Below are positions 24,576 to 34,762 of a stretch of DNA of 64,000 bases, piece by piece. The stretch is taken from positions 2,783,501-2,847,500 of the forward strand of contig NC_037091.1 of assembly GCF_002994745.2 (NCBI RefSeq), in the 5' to 3' direction. The notes under the pieces are model-generated. The model made no database searches. It was not told the origin of the DNA and worked only from the letters and a program-made list of their open reading frames with translations. Position 1 is the first letter of the stretch. The number at the start of each line of letters is the position of its first letter. The translations under genes and the position numbers were made by a program. This stretch comes from Rosa chinensis (lineage: Eukaryota; Streptophyta; Magnoliopsida; Rosales; Rosaceae).

Positions 24576-24660
24576 TTGGCATAGTGGCTTTTTAATTTGA
24601 CAAAAAGCAAAAAAAATTAAACAGGTCTGTAAACCTCAAACACATATACATACGTACAAA

Positions 24661-25184
24661 CAGTGGCGGAACCACATGGAAGGCTATCTGGGCTGTAGCC
24701 TAGATAGAATTTTGGTCCAAAAACTCCCAATTATATGTATATTTCCCTTCAATCCATACTAGCCCCAAAAAAAAAAATTATATGCAGCTACTAGACTAAC
24801 TTGAGTCCTTGGGTCCTCGTCTCCTTGACTGCAGTGCGGCACCAGTTGGAGACAAGCTCGATGATCTAGTCATCTTTGATCGATGGACTCCCCGATGACT
24901 GCCTTGACCTTCTGCTAGACATGACCGATGAATATATATTCCTGCTGCATATATTTGCTCAGTACCAATCTAGCTTTTGTCAAAGCTTATGAAATTGCTA
25001 GAGTATATTATATAGTAGTGGACTAGTGGAGGAGGATAAAAACCTAGCTAAAAGAAGAAAGTGGGGGAGAAGCAATTTCTGAGATAGAAGAGGACGAGGA
25101 AGAAAGAGCTATAGCAGAAGCAGGAGGAGTAGGAGTGGACGAGTTGCAGTGGTAGTTTGTGTTAGAAAATTGTAAGATGGAGTG

Positions 25185-25239
<55 letters not shown>

Positions 25240-25340
25240 ATAATCAATGGGAAGTGGGGCGACTGAGTTTCAAACCTCAAAAAAAAAAATAGTGTACTTC
25301 TAATTAGCCTAGACGACTTTGTATCCTGGATCCGCCACTG
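24661..25340. mobile_element. Small non-autonomous hAT element (680 bp)
   Basis: Ends are CAGTGGCGGAACCA (left) and, complemented, CAGTGGCGGATCCA (right). The 8-bp target duplication is CGTACAAA/CGTACAAG (24653-24660, 25341-25348), seven of eight matching. No transposase. A (TA)n(TG)n microsatellite lies inside at about 25183-25238. Confidence 0.9.
25183..25238. repeat. (TA)n(TG)n compound microsatellite
   Basis: Alternating TA followed by about fifteen TG units, inside the small hAT element. Confidence 0.95.
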
Positions 25341-25489
25341 CGTACAAGCGTACTAGTCCATGATCGATTATTTGATCTTAAGAGCAGCTGATTGACAGTA
25401 AAATAGTTAATAAGAATCCATGGCCTTAGATCTGGAAAATCTATTTACCACTGGTGTATCGTTGCTAGAATACATTATTTCCACATATA

Positions 25490-25493
<4 letters not shown>

Positions 25494-25534
<41 letters not shown>
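25494..25534. repeat. (TA)n microsatellite, left flank of the GC-rich element
   Basis: Near-pure TA run of about 40 bp ending exactly where the GC-rich inverted-repeat element begins. Confidence 0.95.
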
Positions 25535-25535
<1 letters not shown>

Positions 25536-25910
25536 GGAGAGGATCGAGAGCGGACGTCCGCACTTTCGCTAAAGTGCGGACGGCGATGCAGCAGCTCGGC
25601 TCGGGGCGCGACGGAGCGGCGGAGCAGGCCGGACGGAGGCCAGGGGTCGGACGGACCTGTCTGCAGTCGGCTGAAGTCGCCGGCGACGAGGTTGCAGCGC
25701 TGCATGTCCGGTTGCAGTTGCAGGTCGGGTCGCTGCCCAGAAACCTGCAACACCGACCTGCTCCGACTTCAATCGCTGTCCAGACGCGTCTGGGAAGCCT
25801 CCGGCCTCTGTCTGGCAAGCTCCGCGCCGCCGTAGCTGCCTGGATCAGCCTCCTGTGTCGCCGTCCGCACTTTAGCGAAAGTGCGGACGTCCGCTGTAGA
25901 TCGGGCCTCT
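25535..25910. mobile_element. GC-rich inverted-repeat element seated in a TA microsatellite
   Basis: A 376-bp GC-rich block replaces the middle of a (TA)n run. It has a perfect 37-bp inverted repeat, 25550-25586 and 25858-25894, with less similar outer ends. Each repeat arm is itself nearly palindromic around GTCCGCACTTTCGCTAAAG and its mirror. The interior is GC-rich and not clearly coding. Elements flanked by TA repeats are known (rice Micron MITEs), but those lack such long inverted repeats. The open frames across it are composition artefacts. Confidence 0.75.
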
Positions 25911-25913
25911 ATA

Positions 25914-25950
<37 letters not shown>
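25911..25950. repeat. (TA)n microsatellite, right flank of the GC-rich element
   Basis: TA run resuming directly after the inverted-repeat element. Confidence 0.95.
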
Positions 25951-25954
<4 letters not shown>

Positions 25955-26282
25955 GCTTCTTGCATGATTGATCTTCATGCATCTTGGTCGCCGTCAATGT
26001 CACCAACAGAATTCTTGTGGCCAAGGCTGAGAATGCAACTATCCCCTGTGTTTCCCTCGAATCTAATCCTTTCAATACTGTAAATGATTCTAAGGCTACG
26101 TTTCTGAGTCTTGGCATGGGCTTACCAGCAGGACGCCCAACCGTAACAGACGCTTGTGAGACTGGATAGTCATAGAATCTAGAAGTAGTATTATATGACG
26201 GAGGAGCACCGTGATAGTCACTATATCTATCTGTAGCCACAATATGGAGGAGCCACAGCAAGAGGAAGAGGAGGACGAACAT
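25951..26282 (-). CDS. Hypothetical secreted or membrane-anchored protein fragment
   Basis: A minus-strand frame starts at an ATG at 26280-26282 with a very hydrophobic leader (MFVLLFLLLWLLHIVATDR), then a Tyr/Ser/Pro-rich stretch, then GIVAFSALATRILLVTLTAT, which may be a second membrane segment. The frame runs into the TA microsatellite, where it encodes an artificial Ile-Tyr repeat, and stops at 25872. The true end is therefore lost or lies at an unseen splice. It could be the first exon of a small gene cut by the GC-rich element. The family is not recognised. Confidence 0.35.
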
Positions 26283-26514
26283 AGTGAGCAGCTGGTGCAG
26301 CACGAGCAATGCGCCACGAGAAATTAATGGGTCTCTCCAACCATTTCCATGCTACTTAGCCAAGCTACTTAGCCAATGTATAATACATGACATATGGTAC
26401 TTTATAATCAAGGCCTCTCTAACCATTGTCAATTAATGGTATTAGTCATTGTGATAATAATACCTCCTTTTTCACATTCAAATTTTTTGCATTCTTAAAT
26501 TTCCTTTTTATTGA
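26283..26514. other. Short intergenic spacer
   Basis: No recognisable gene. It ends at the 9-bp target duplication of the MULE. Confidence 0.5.
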
Positions 26515-27126
26515 GGATAATACTTGGCTGACCAGCCCCGGTCAGCCCGTCCTAACCAAACACAACGTGGCTTTTTCGCAGATCGACACGTGTTCTCCCC
26601 AAACACACAAAAACTACAGCAACACAAACAGCTGAATTCCTTCTCTTCTTCCTCGGCCATCAGAATATCAGATCCATTCTTCCTCTGTCCCTCATCAAAT
26701 CCCAAATCCAAAATCAATAGATGGTGATGATCATAATCACAAGGGTCTGTGGGCAAAGAAACAAGCAAAGGGGAAGAGATCAAACAAGAAAGAATAAGCA
26801 TAAAGGGTTCTGCCATCATATCAGTGTCAGTTTCTTCAACTCTGGCCACCGCGAACAGTTTCTTCGCTGTCGGTGCCTGCTACGCGCCGAATCTTTGCTT
26901 TCTTTCTTCATTTCTAGTTTGAATTCCGGGGCTGGCCTTGGAGTAGAGTGTTCTGGATAGAAATTGTGGATTTTCCTTAAGATTTGAGAAGGAATTGCTG
27001 GAGGAAGAGAAGGAATTCACTCCATTCAGATGGAGGGGAAAAAAAACACACGTGTTGGGCTTTGAGAGAGCCACGATAGCCATGGTTAGCATTGGTTGAC
27101 CAGCCCTGGTCAGTGAAGTATCGTCC
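26515..27126. mobile_element. Non-autonomous Mutator-like element (612 bp)
   Basis: The 9-bp target duplication TTTTATTGA (26506-26514, 27127-27135) is perfect, which is diagnostic of MULEs. The terminal inverted repeats begin GGATAATACTTGGCTGACC and, complemented from the right, GGACGATACTTCACTGACC; similarity continues for about 60 bp. The inner DNA (26640-26930) is more GC-rich than its surroundings, with a longer frame on each strand, and may be a captured gene piece, but no family is recognised. Confidence 0.9.
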
Positions 27127-28277
27127 TTTTATTGATGGACTACTTCTTTGTGTAAGAATAACACAATCAAACAAACAACCATCATATACATTCAAGTAAC
27201 ACAAACCATAATTCGATGAAGAATTACTAATCTGATGATGTAGAAGCCATTGCAATGCTGAAAGCATAAGTCTTCTGTTCTCTCCAATGCTTTAGCAGTC
27301 TATAATGGGGTAGACAATAATACTTGATTAATTGTGAGAACAGGGACCTTGCTTTATATAGGAGTTGATGATTCCTAAACCTTCCCATAAAGATTTTCTT
27401 GTGAATCATGGATTCAACTCCTCTGCAAAACATACTTTACTTCATGTCTTAGTAAACTAATTATAGTCCACATAGGATTAGGTTTCCTCAACCTGCAAAG
27501 AGTATAATCACACTTTCCTTATTTGCAAGTTATCCGGATTGCATCACATTGTGTAATCCTAAGATGATCTTATATTGTGATTAATGAAGTTCCATATTGT
27601 ATGATAGTTCAATTAGGTTTTACACTTTGTGGCTAGTTTTAATTGGTTTCGGAAGATTTTGGCATGGACTCCATCCTTTGTATCATTTTCCTTGTGTAAC
27701 AAATTTCGGGGTGCATGTTGCCATGTTGGGGGCTTCTTCCCTCACATCACTTCCGCCCAAAAAAAAAAAATTTTTTAAATGAACACTAATTCTCCCAGGA
27801 CCAAATCTCATCAAATTAAACCTTCACACAAATTATAGTTCGTTGTATGAAATTGAAATCACCCGTAATGGGGGACGGGCCTGGTTCATCAAGAACACAT
27901 GACTGCATGCAGTTGTGCACAACAATTAGACCCCACTGTTACACTTTACCCTGAACTTTCTGTGGAAAAGTTGGCACAATGTTAACAAGAAGTCATTAAT
28001 ATTGCCTGAACCCCTCAGAGAACAATAGCCAAGTGGAAAATCATCTGCTATTGCATTACTGCTGTATTTCTGTTTGTATTTGCAGCTCCTGAGTTGGGCT
28101 CTAAGAATCACTTTGTTGGAAATTGATTGCATTCCAACCAAGTCCTGACGTGCTCAAATTGAATTCTAACCATTTCTTTTAGAAGTTTGTTTGTAATTCA
28201 CAAGGGAGATGATGGTGTCAAAATGAATATTATATATATCTAGCTAGCTAGCTCTCTCCTTGTTTCACAAAGCATAA
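27127..28277. other. Intergenic DNA with a possible old LTR remnant
   Basis: 27150-27570 read on the minus strand looks like an LTR: TATA-like CCTATATAAAGCAAG and a tail ending TTCTTACACA. I could not find matching ends or a target duplication. The segment from about 27830 to 28277 is the upstream region of the RING gene and includes an AT-rich TATA-like stretch at 28228-28239. Confidence 0.4.
28228..28239 (+). promoter_or_regulatory. TATA-like box upstream of the RING-H2 gene
   Basis: TATTATATATAT lies about 40-50 bp before the ATG at 28278, so the leader would be very short. The real start site may differ. Confidence 0.4.
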
Positions 28278-28871
28278 ATGGCTGGGTTTGGAAGGCTACC
28301 TGGCGTTGGTCTGCCTCCAAGAAGAAGAACAAACCACACCCACCCCCGTCAAGAAGAAAATCAATGGTTCAAGCCATCAATGACTTCCATGGATATTCTG
28401 GATGATGAAGCAGCTCATAAAGCCCGGGAAAGACTAGAGAAAAGGCTTGGCCGTTTCAGACCCTGCTCAAGGTGCACTCTCTTAATTAACTTTTCTAAAT
28501 TCCAATTTTTTTTTTTTAATTTTCTCTTTTCTAAATTCCAATATGATAAACGAGTGATTGATAATTAATCAGTAATTACTAAGTACCTAGTTTTGTATAT
28601 ACCAATTTGACAAAGGAGTAGCAGCAGCAACCATTATGCCAAAATGGGTTCAAGTTCAAAGCAATTAGGGAGGCCTTCACGGGGATCCTTCTTCTCTCTC
28701 AGCAGAGATGAAATAGATGTTTGTGCTATTTGCTTGGAGAATTTTGAGGCAGGAGAAGAGGCCATGGAGCTCGCGTGTGCCCATAAATTTCATTCCCATT
28801 GTCTTTCGCCTTGGCTTCATGCCCATTCGGATTGCCCCTATTGTCGGACTAATGTTTCTGTTTGTTCCTGA
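28278..28871 (+). CDS. Small RING-H2 E3 ubiquitin ligase (two exons)
   Basis: Exon 1 is 28278-28471 and exon 2 is 28622-28871. The intron has donor GTGCAC and an acceptor at GGAGTAG, and joining gives an in-frame 147-residue protein. The N terminus (MAGFGRLPGVGLPPRRR) has an Arg-rich patch. A charged helix follows (DEAAHKARERLEKRLG). The C terminus carries a complete RING-H2 finger, CAIC then 14 residues then CAHKFHSHC then CPYC, with all eight zinc ligands in C3H2C3 order. Such proteins bind an E2 and pass ubiquitin to substrates. No transmembrane segment is present, so a soluble ligase is likely. It resembles short plant RING-H2 proteins with an MAG-LPGVE-type start; the substrate is unknown. 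GT-AG borders and the intact finger argue for a functional gene. Confidence 0.88.
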
Positions 28872-29425
28872 ACTTCATTCCTGGTTCTAGTTTTGTTTCA
28901 TGTACTTGCTAATGGATTGTTGAAAATACTAGATGGAACCAATACTAGAGAAAACTTTGCGTATCTAAGTTTATCCAAAGAAAATATGATTCATAACACT
29001 GAGATTTGCTAACGCAGTGTAAACCTCTCCACTGAGAAAACTTCACTGCGTGGCTTTTAACGTAGCCAACACGAAAAGGCAATCCAATATGAATCAATAG
29101 AGTTTACAGAATACAAGTAGTGTTGTTCATAACAAACACTTTCACTTAGCAACAGATGCTAACTTGTTTTACAACTGTTCTAACTTCTAATTTTTCAACA
29201 TCAACTACTTCAAGCGAATATGTATTCAATCATCCTCGTACTCAATCTTCTCACTGATCTTGAGAATGAATTATGCAAGTGATTGATAAAGCAATGAAAC
29301 ACATGAAACAAAAAACTGAGAGTTTTCAAAGACCGATATAAATAGCCAAACTAGAAGTTCAAGCAAAAACCAATTTTATGCAACCAAAACTCTCACCGAT
29401 GAATTAGTTTGAAAACCCTTTTATA
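28872..29425. other. 3' flank of the RING gene and intergenic DNA
   Basis: AT-rich, with no supported gene. The 8-bp hAT target duplication CTTTTATA lies at 29418-29425. Confidence 0.5.
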
Positions 29426-30364
29426 CAAGGTTCTAAAAAACGCTAGGCGCTAGTCGGGCAGTGACCCGAGGACTAGCGCCCAGGGGCCTAGGAGGGAGCC
29501 TAGGCGGGGACTAGGCGGTTTTTATTTTTATATTTTATTTTTATTTTTATAACATATAATTATTTAAATAAAAATATAAGGTATATATAATGTTGGAAAA
29601 TAGAAAAAATGGCATGGACAAATAGGTCAATTGAGCAATAACTCACTAAGTATAATAATATAAAAAATAAAATAAAAAACCCAGCTTGAGTCTTCGGCAT
29701 TCCAACCTATCCCACTAAAATACTAATTAAACCAAACCCACTACCTCTCTCTCTTCCCTCTCTCTTCCATTTCTGTGCATCAAAACCTCAGGCAACCTCT
29801 TCCCTCTCTCTTCCATTTCTGTGCATCAAAACCCAAGGCAAGCTCTTCCATTTCTCTGCGTCAAGACCCAAGGCAAGGCCACCACAGATCTGAGACCTCC
29901 AAGATCTCCATCTACAATTTCCAATCTTTAACAGTAAGCTACTACTCTCTCTCTGTTTCGTTGCCCAGAAAACGTGGTCAAGAAATTGGGGATTATAGTA
30001 AAGATTGAAGCTTTTGCTTTTCTTGAACCAAAGAGGGAATCCCATGTTTTCTCTGCACCCAAATAGATGATTTTGATTTTGAATTGTGATTTGTGTGCTT
30101 AGAATATGGATTTTTCAGTTCTGGGTTGTTGGCAAACTAAGAGAGTGAGAGAAGACAATCGTTGCTTTGACGAATGAGGATTAAAAAAAAAAAAAATTCA
30201 AGCGCCCAGCGCCCAGCCTCCGCTCAGGCCGCCTAACCTCCGCCTAGCTCACCTAGGCGGGCGCCTAAGAGGCCAGCGCCTAATACCTTCGTCCAGGCCA
30301 AAATCGGAACGGTACGCCGGCGACTAGCGCCTAGGCGCCGCCCAGGCCGATTTTTAGAACCATG
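29426..30364. mobile_element. Non-autonomous hAT element (939 bp)
   Basis: Ends are CAAGGTTCTAAAAA (left) and, complemented, CATGGTTCTAAAAATCGG (right). The 8-bp target duplication CTTTTATA (29418-29425, 30365-30372) is perfect. Both subterminal zones are rich in GCGCCTAGGCG motifs in both orientations, likely transposase-binding repeats. There is no transposase. A tandem repeat with a coding look sits at 29753-29880. Confidence 0.88.
29753..29880. repeat. Tandem repeat, about 46-bp unit, near three copies
   Basis: Units share TTCCATTTCTGTGCATCAAA and AACC-AGGCAA. Two copies are near identical and the third is diverged. Located in the hAT element. Confidence 0.8.
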
Positions 30365-31139
30365 CTTTTATAGGAGCAGGACTCCCCCTCAATCAAATCG
30401 TATCTTAATCACAGAATAAGATAAACATGGAAGGGTTTTAAAACTCTTTTTGGCATGTAATCGGTTATCCATATATAAAGAGATTTTGAGATCAATTAAA
30501 ATCAATGCATATCAATTTAGAATCATGTAAATATGATATGTATTAAATATACCTTTATCTCAAGATCAGTGAGATAGTTTCCTTGAAATTCTCTTCATGC
30601 GATCTTCCTTTATTTCCTTTGTTTCTGCGAGCAATTAGGAGAGTATCTCTCCTACTTCTTTGCATGTCTGTTGTCCTTGAGATCTTTGGAAAGTCATGTG
30701 TTGAAGGGAGTAGTCCAAGTACTTACAATTGTTATACCATAAAAACTTGCAGCCATATATATGCAGAAACATCTTTTTAATTGGCTCAAGGATGTTAAAT
30801 AAAAAGTGTTTATTTGCTAATTTGCCCTGGTACATAGTAGATCCTCAGGTTAGGCAGTTTTATGAGATTTAGCTACAATTAAATTGTATGGCCGATTAAA
30901 GCTAGCTGAACCAAAGAAGTTTAACCATTGATAGCGGAGTTTATCATGGTAAAAACCTCTTAAGCCGATTGGCCAGAGATTTAGAAATCAACTTATAAAC
31001 AATTGAACACAAACTAATAGGCGTGAATTCGATCAGTCGATCACCTGCTTGGGAGAGGTAATCTTAGGGATAAGAGCGAGAAGAGTATGGTTAAACTCCG
31101 GTATTTCTTTGCCGATTATCATCGTCTTGATGATGCATG
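30365..31139. other. Intergenic DNA
   Basis: AT-rich, with no supported gene. It leads into the broken EGF-gene paralogue at about 31140. Confidence 0.5.
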
Positions 31140-31216
31140 TTTTATTTTATAGAAGCACCAGCCCCGGTTACAGATAAAGCCAGCAAAGCCAACACTTCCA
31201 TTCATGAATTTCGTAC
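31140..31216 (+). pseudogene. Left piece of a broken paralogue of the EGF-like gene
   Basis: After an acceptor-like TTTTATAG, GAAGCACCAGCCCCGGTTAC and the following GATAAAGCC-AGCAA-GCCAACAC closely match exon 3 of the intact gene at about 42104-42150. The match stops at 31216, exactly at the LINE target duplication. The other piece is at 36858. Confidence 0.75.
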
Positions 31217-32302
31217 TTTTTTTTTTTTTTTTTGAGTTGAAAAAGTCATCTATTATACAATTCAGCGAGCAATACAATGATGACTTGCCGGTAAAGGATG
31301 CCAGAAAAAGTCATCATACAGAGTACACCTCAAAGTACACCCACAAACGAGTATACGACTAAGCACACCCCTATCACACCCACCTTCCTATCACACCCAC
31401 CTTTTTGGATTAAGCGCAAAAACAAGAAAACAAAACTACCCCAAAAAAGAAAAAAGTAAACAAGAAGCAGTTCGTCTCTCGTTGATCTTCCCCATTCAAG
31501 CAGAAATTAAAGCAAATTCTCAAAAAAGGGTGTTCAACTCCTCAACCTGAACAGAAGCAGAAGCAAGCACATTTGGGTTACAAAGGTTTGCTAGCATCCT
31601 CCATAACCACCCAAACATCTTTTGCAGCATTCCCACTCTCCAGAACAGTAGCCTCCATTGGATCCTCCATAGGGAGAGACTCTCCTTTTGTTTCCTCCTC
31701 AAGCCTTTTTAGGAATCGTTTCCTACGCACCTTTCACTTTAGATCAAGGCAACACCACTACCTCCTCCATCTTTGCAACTTTAGTTTTGTTCTTCTCACC
31801 CTTAGGTCATCTGAGCTTTGTCTTCTTAGGGGAGATAATCAAGGACCCTACTGTTGAGGTAGAGAAAGTTTTATATCCTCAGTCACAGGTAGCTCCAATG
31901 CATGGAGAGACAACAAACGTTTCACGAGCTTCAGCATAGCCACCTCAGTGGTCCGTTTCTGACCTCCAAGACCCTCAACAGCCGGTGTCTCATCCACCAG
32001 GAAAGACAGTGTAGTACCTCAGAAATTCATTATTATTTTTTGAGGATTTTCCAGAATTTAATTAGTGGTTATCAGACCATTTCGTGGCTCATGGATGGAG
32101 CGGAAATATTTCGGGCGAATAATTATTCAAGAAATGTCATTTTAGGAGGGGGCGCAAGGGTTGACTTTTTATTTGTTGGGTTTCTCCCAAAACTTCCCTC
32201 ATGAAAGTCGTAGAGCACATCAATACGAGTTCGTGGACATGTGGAACATCAAAATCGGAGTTCGTATGAGAAAGTTATGAGCGATTGAAGTTTGGGAAAA
32301 TT

Positions 32303-32313
32303 CTATAAATAGG
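32303..32313 (+). promoter_or_regulatory. TATA box in the solo LTR
   Basis: CTATAAATAGG, a strong plant TATA match about 300 bp into the LTR. It indicates the LTR's sense direction is plus. Confidence 0.6.
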
Positions 32314-33579
32314 GGTTTCCGTTTTCGGAAACTTACTATTTTCATTTTGGAAACTTCCCTTTTTGAAAAATTTTCAAAACCTCCATTCTCTCTCATCAGC
32401 CGCGTGACCCGACCTAGATCCGGCTTTTCCAGCGACCTCTACTAGTGAAGCAGGCCCAGACCGACTAGCCTCCACCGTGCACTCCTCCCTGTGATGTCCT
32501 CTATTGAGGATTCTCACCGTGTGCGACGCTGGAAGGCAGTAGCTTTTGAGTGCAGTCGGACCCAATCGGAATTCCTAGCTCCGGCGACATCGTGGCTTCA
32601 AACTTTCTGTTTTGAGTTCGTAGGAGCCTCCTCAAGCGATCTATGGTGTTAATTTTGATCGATTCACGTTGGAATCGGATCAACTCACGGTGAACAGTTC
32701 ACGGCAGCTTGTGGTGACGATAGGCGGCTATCTAGGCCGATTTGACTTGAACCCCAGGTATTAAAGTTGTTCTCTTTGGTGTTCTTGACATTTTGGACGG
32801 TTGGATTAATCTAGTTTTGAGTTTTGGCCGGTGGTGGTTGAGGTGGTTGTGCCACTGACTGTAGTGCTGTTTTGGCAGACTTCCAGTCATGTAATGGATA
32901 GTTTCTGGTTTTATATATCATCTACTCATCAATACGAGCGTTTTGATATATAATACGTAATTTTTGGAGATCGTATGAATATGTTGTGATTTTTACTGTT
33001 TCGAACCATTCGATTATTCGATCCGTGAGGATTTGAGAGTTCGATCGACTTGTGATTTTGACATATCGATTGTAGAAGTATTCCGGAGACTTTGGGTGGT
33101 CTCGGATGTGGTTTTGCCTCGATTGGAGTCACTTTTGTGGTTTTAGTTCAAAACTGGGGTTCAGACTTTAATCACTTTGTGATTCATGCACTGAATCGAG
33201 ACCGTATGTGTTTAGGTACTTGACAGGCTTGTGTTGAGCGGATTGTGGCAATTTGTGCTTGTCTTGGTTAACGTGTGAAGACGCAGCGGGATTCAGAGGT
33301 GAGTAAATCTCACGATATTTATTATGAGCATAATTACCATATTGTCTTGAAGTTATTAGGTTAACTGTGACTATAGTTGGTATTAATGGCATTCCTGAGT
33401 GGATGATTACGTGTGTGTGTGTGTGTGTATTGGTGGCTTCGTTGTGATGTGAACAATAATTTAAATGAGTTCATTATTGCTCGAGAATGGTAAAATTGTG
33501 TTTTGAGTTGTGATTGTAGAATTTCATGTGTTGAGATACCATGAGTCTAGTATGACCGTCTTAATTGAGATTTAAGATA

Positions 33580-34540
33580 TGATAGCTTGTGTAGGAACAT
33601 CTATGTGATGAATTGATGACATCAGTGTGATGAATCTTTGTGATGATTGTCATGTAAAGCTTGTGTAAGAATATCTATGTAATGAATCGATGACATCAGT
33701 GTGATGAATCTTTGTGATGATTTTCATGTAAAACTTTGTAAATAAACTCCAAGTAAATCGCCGGAAAAGATCTCTCAAAAAGCTTCGTGAAAAGCTGACA
33801 GTTTCTACCTTATCGGGAAGCCTACTTTGCGCTTGGTTTCCTACTGCCTCGTTGATGCTTCTGACCAGTTCTTTGGCTGTAGTTGAAGTATGATATCATT
33901 TCTTCATGGATCGCTGGCCCTTTCTTCAAAGTTGCAGCTGGAATGATGCAAGAATTGCTCCTCAAAACCGTTCCCAGAAAGCTGATTCTGAAACTGCAGT
34001 TTTCTGCTTTGCAGCAACTGTTTTGCACAATGAATTCTGTGGACTTCCCTTGTATTTTCTGGCCAAAAGGTTATCAATCTCAGTCCTCTGCATCAGTACT
34101 TCATGATCCAAGGCTCCATTGCTCCCGTTAAGCTCTTATTTCTCTTGAATCAATTCACGAACAACCTAAAAAGAAAACAAAGTTAAAACTGACTTTTACA
34201 AGGAATTAACTACGAAAAGTGTAAGGGATTTCACACTATATTTGTCACATTTATGCTCCTATCAATAGCTTGTGTAGGAACATCTATGTGATGAATTGAT
34301 GACATCAGTGTGATGAATCTTTGTGATGATTGTCATGTAAAGCTTGTGTAAGAATATCTATGTAATGAATCGATGACATCAGTGTGATGAATCTTTGTGA
34401 TGATTTTCATGTAAAACTTGTGTAGGAACATCTGTGTGATGAATCGATGACATCAGTGTGATGAATCTTTGTGATGATTGTCATATAAAGCTTGTGTAGG
34501 AATATCTGTGTAATGAATCAATGACATCAGTGCGATGAAT
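33580..34540. repeat. Tandem array, about 74-75-bp unit, split by an insert
   Basis: Units contain GCTTGTGTAGGAACATCT, GATGACATCAGTGTGATGAA and TCTTTGTGATGATTGTCATG. Two units lie at 33587-33737 and about four at 34268-34540. Between them (about 33738-34264) is unrelated DNA. The two units before it are repeated almost base for base after it. Confidence 0.85.
33738..34264. other. Insert of unknown origin within the solo-LTR array
   Basis: About 527 bp with a base composition and codon-like texture unlike the repeats around it. Open frames occur on both strands but I recognise no domain. It is bracketed by a roughly 150-bp direct duplication of the array, more than any transposon target duplication. 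Confidence 0.55.
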
Positions 34541-34551
34541 CTTTGTGATGA

Positions 34552-34762
34552 TTGTTATCTGTGTGATGACTGGCGAAATCTGTGTGATGATCAGTTGGAT
34601 GATTGCTATCTGTGTGCTGACCGGCAAAATCTGTGTGATGATCAGTTTGACGATTGCTATATGTGTGATGACCAGCGAAATCTGTGTGATGATCAGTAGG
34701 ATGATGGCTATCTGTGTGATGACCAGTGAGATCTGTATGATGATCAGTGTGATGATTGCTTG
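34552..34762. repeat. 51-bp tandem repeat, four units
   Basis: Each unit has ATCTGTGTGATGACC, GCGAAATCTGTGTG and ATGATCAGT-GATGATTGCT. The open frame across it is a product of the 51-bp (17-codon) period, not a gene. Confidence 0.85.

Larger units (their letters stand above)
17669..24586. mobile_element. 6.9-kb CACTA element carrying captured host sequence
   Basis: The left end is CATTATGCCAAAAAGT (one change from CACTA). The right end, complemented, is CACTATGCCAAAAAGT. The 3-bp target duplication GCT (17666-17668, 24587-24589) is exact. Many copies of TGTCGTCTGA and its complement cluster in the terminal few hundred bases at each end, the usual layout of CACTA transposase-binding repeats. 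No TNPD transposase is visible. The interior contains a minus-strand alpha-amylase exon and other exon-like pieces, indicating a non-autonomous element with transduplicated gene fragments. The right interior (23660-24140) is GAGA-rich and promoter-like on the minus strand. Confidence 0.92.

Noticed and set aside
25465..25954. Overlapping open frames with long Ile-Tyr repeats on both strands
   Set aside because: They translate TA microsatellite and a GC-rich inverted repeat; several overlap in different frames, which marks composition rather than genes.
27150..27570. Complete solo LTR on the minus strand
   Set aside because: TATA-like box and LTR-like end are present, but no second terminus or target duplication could be matched.
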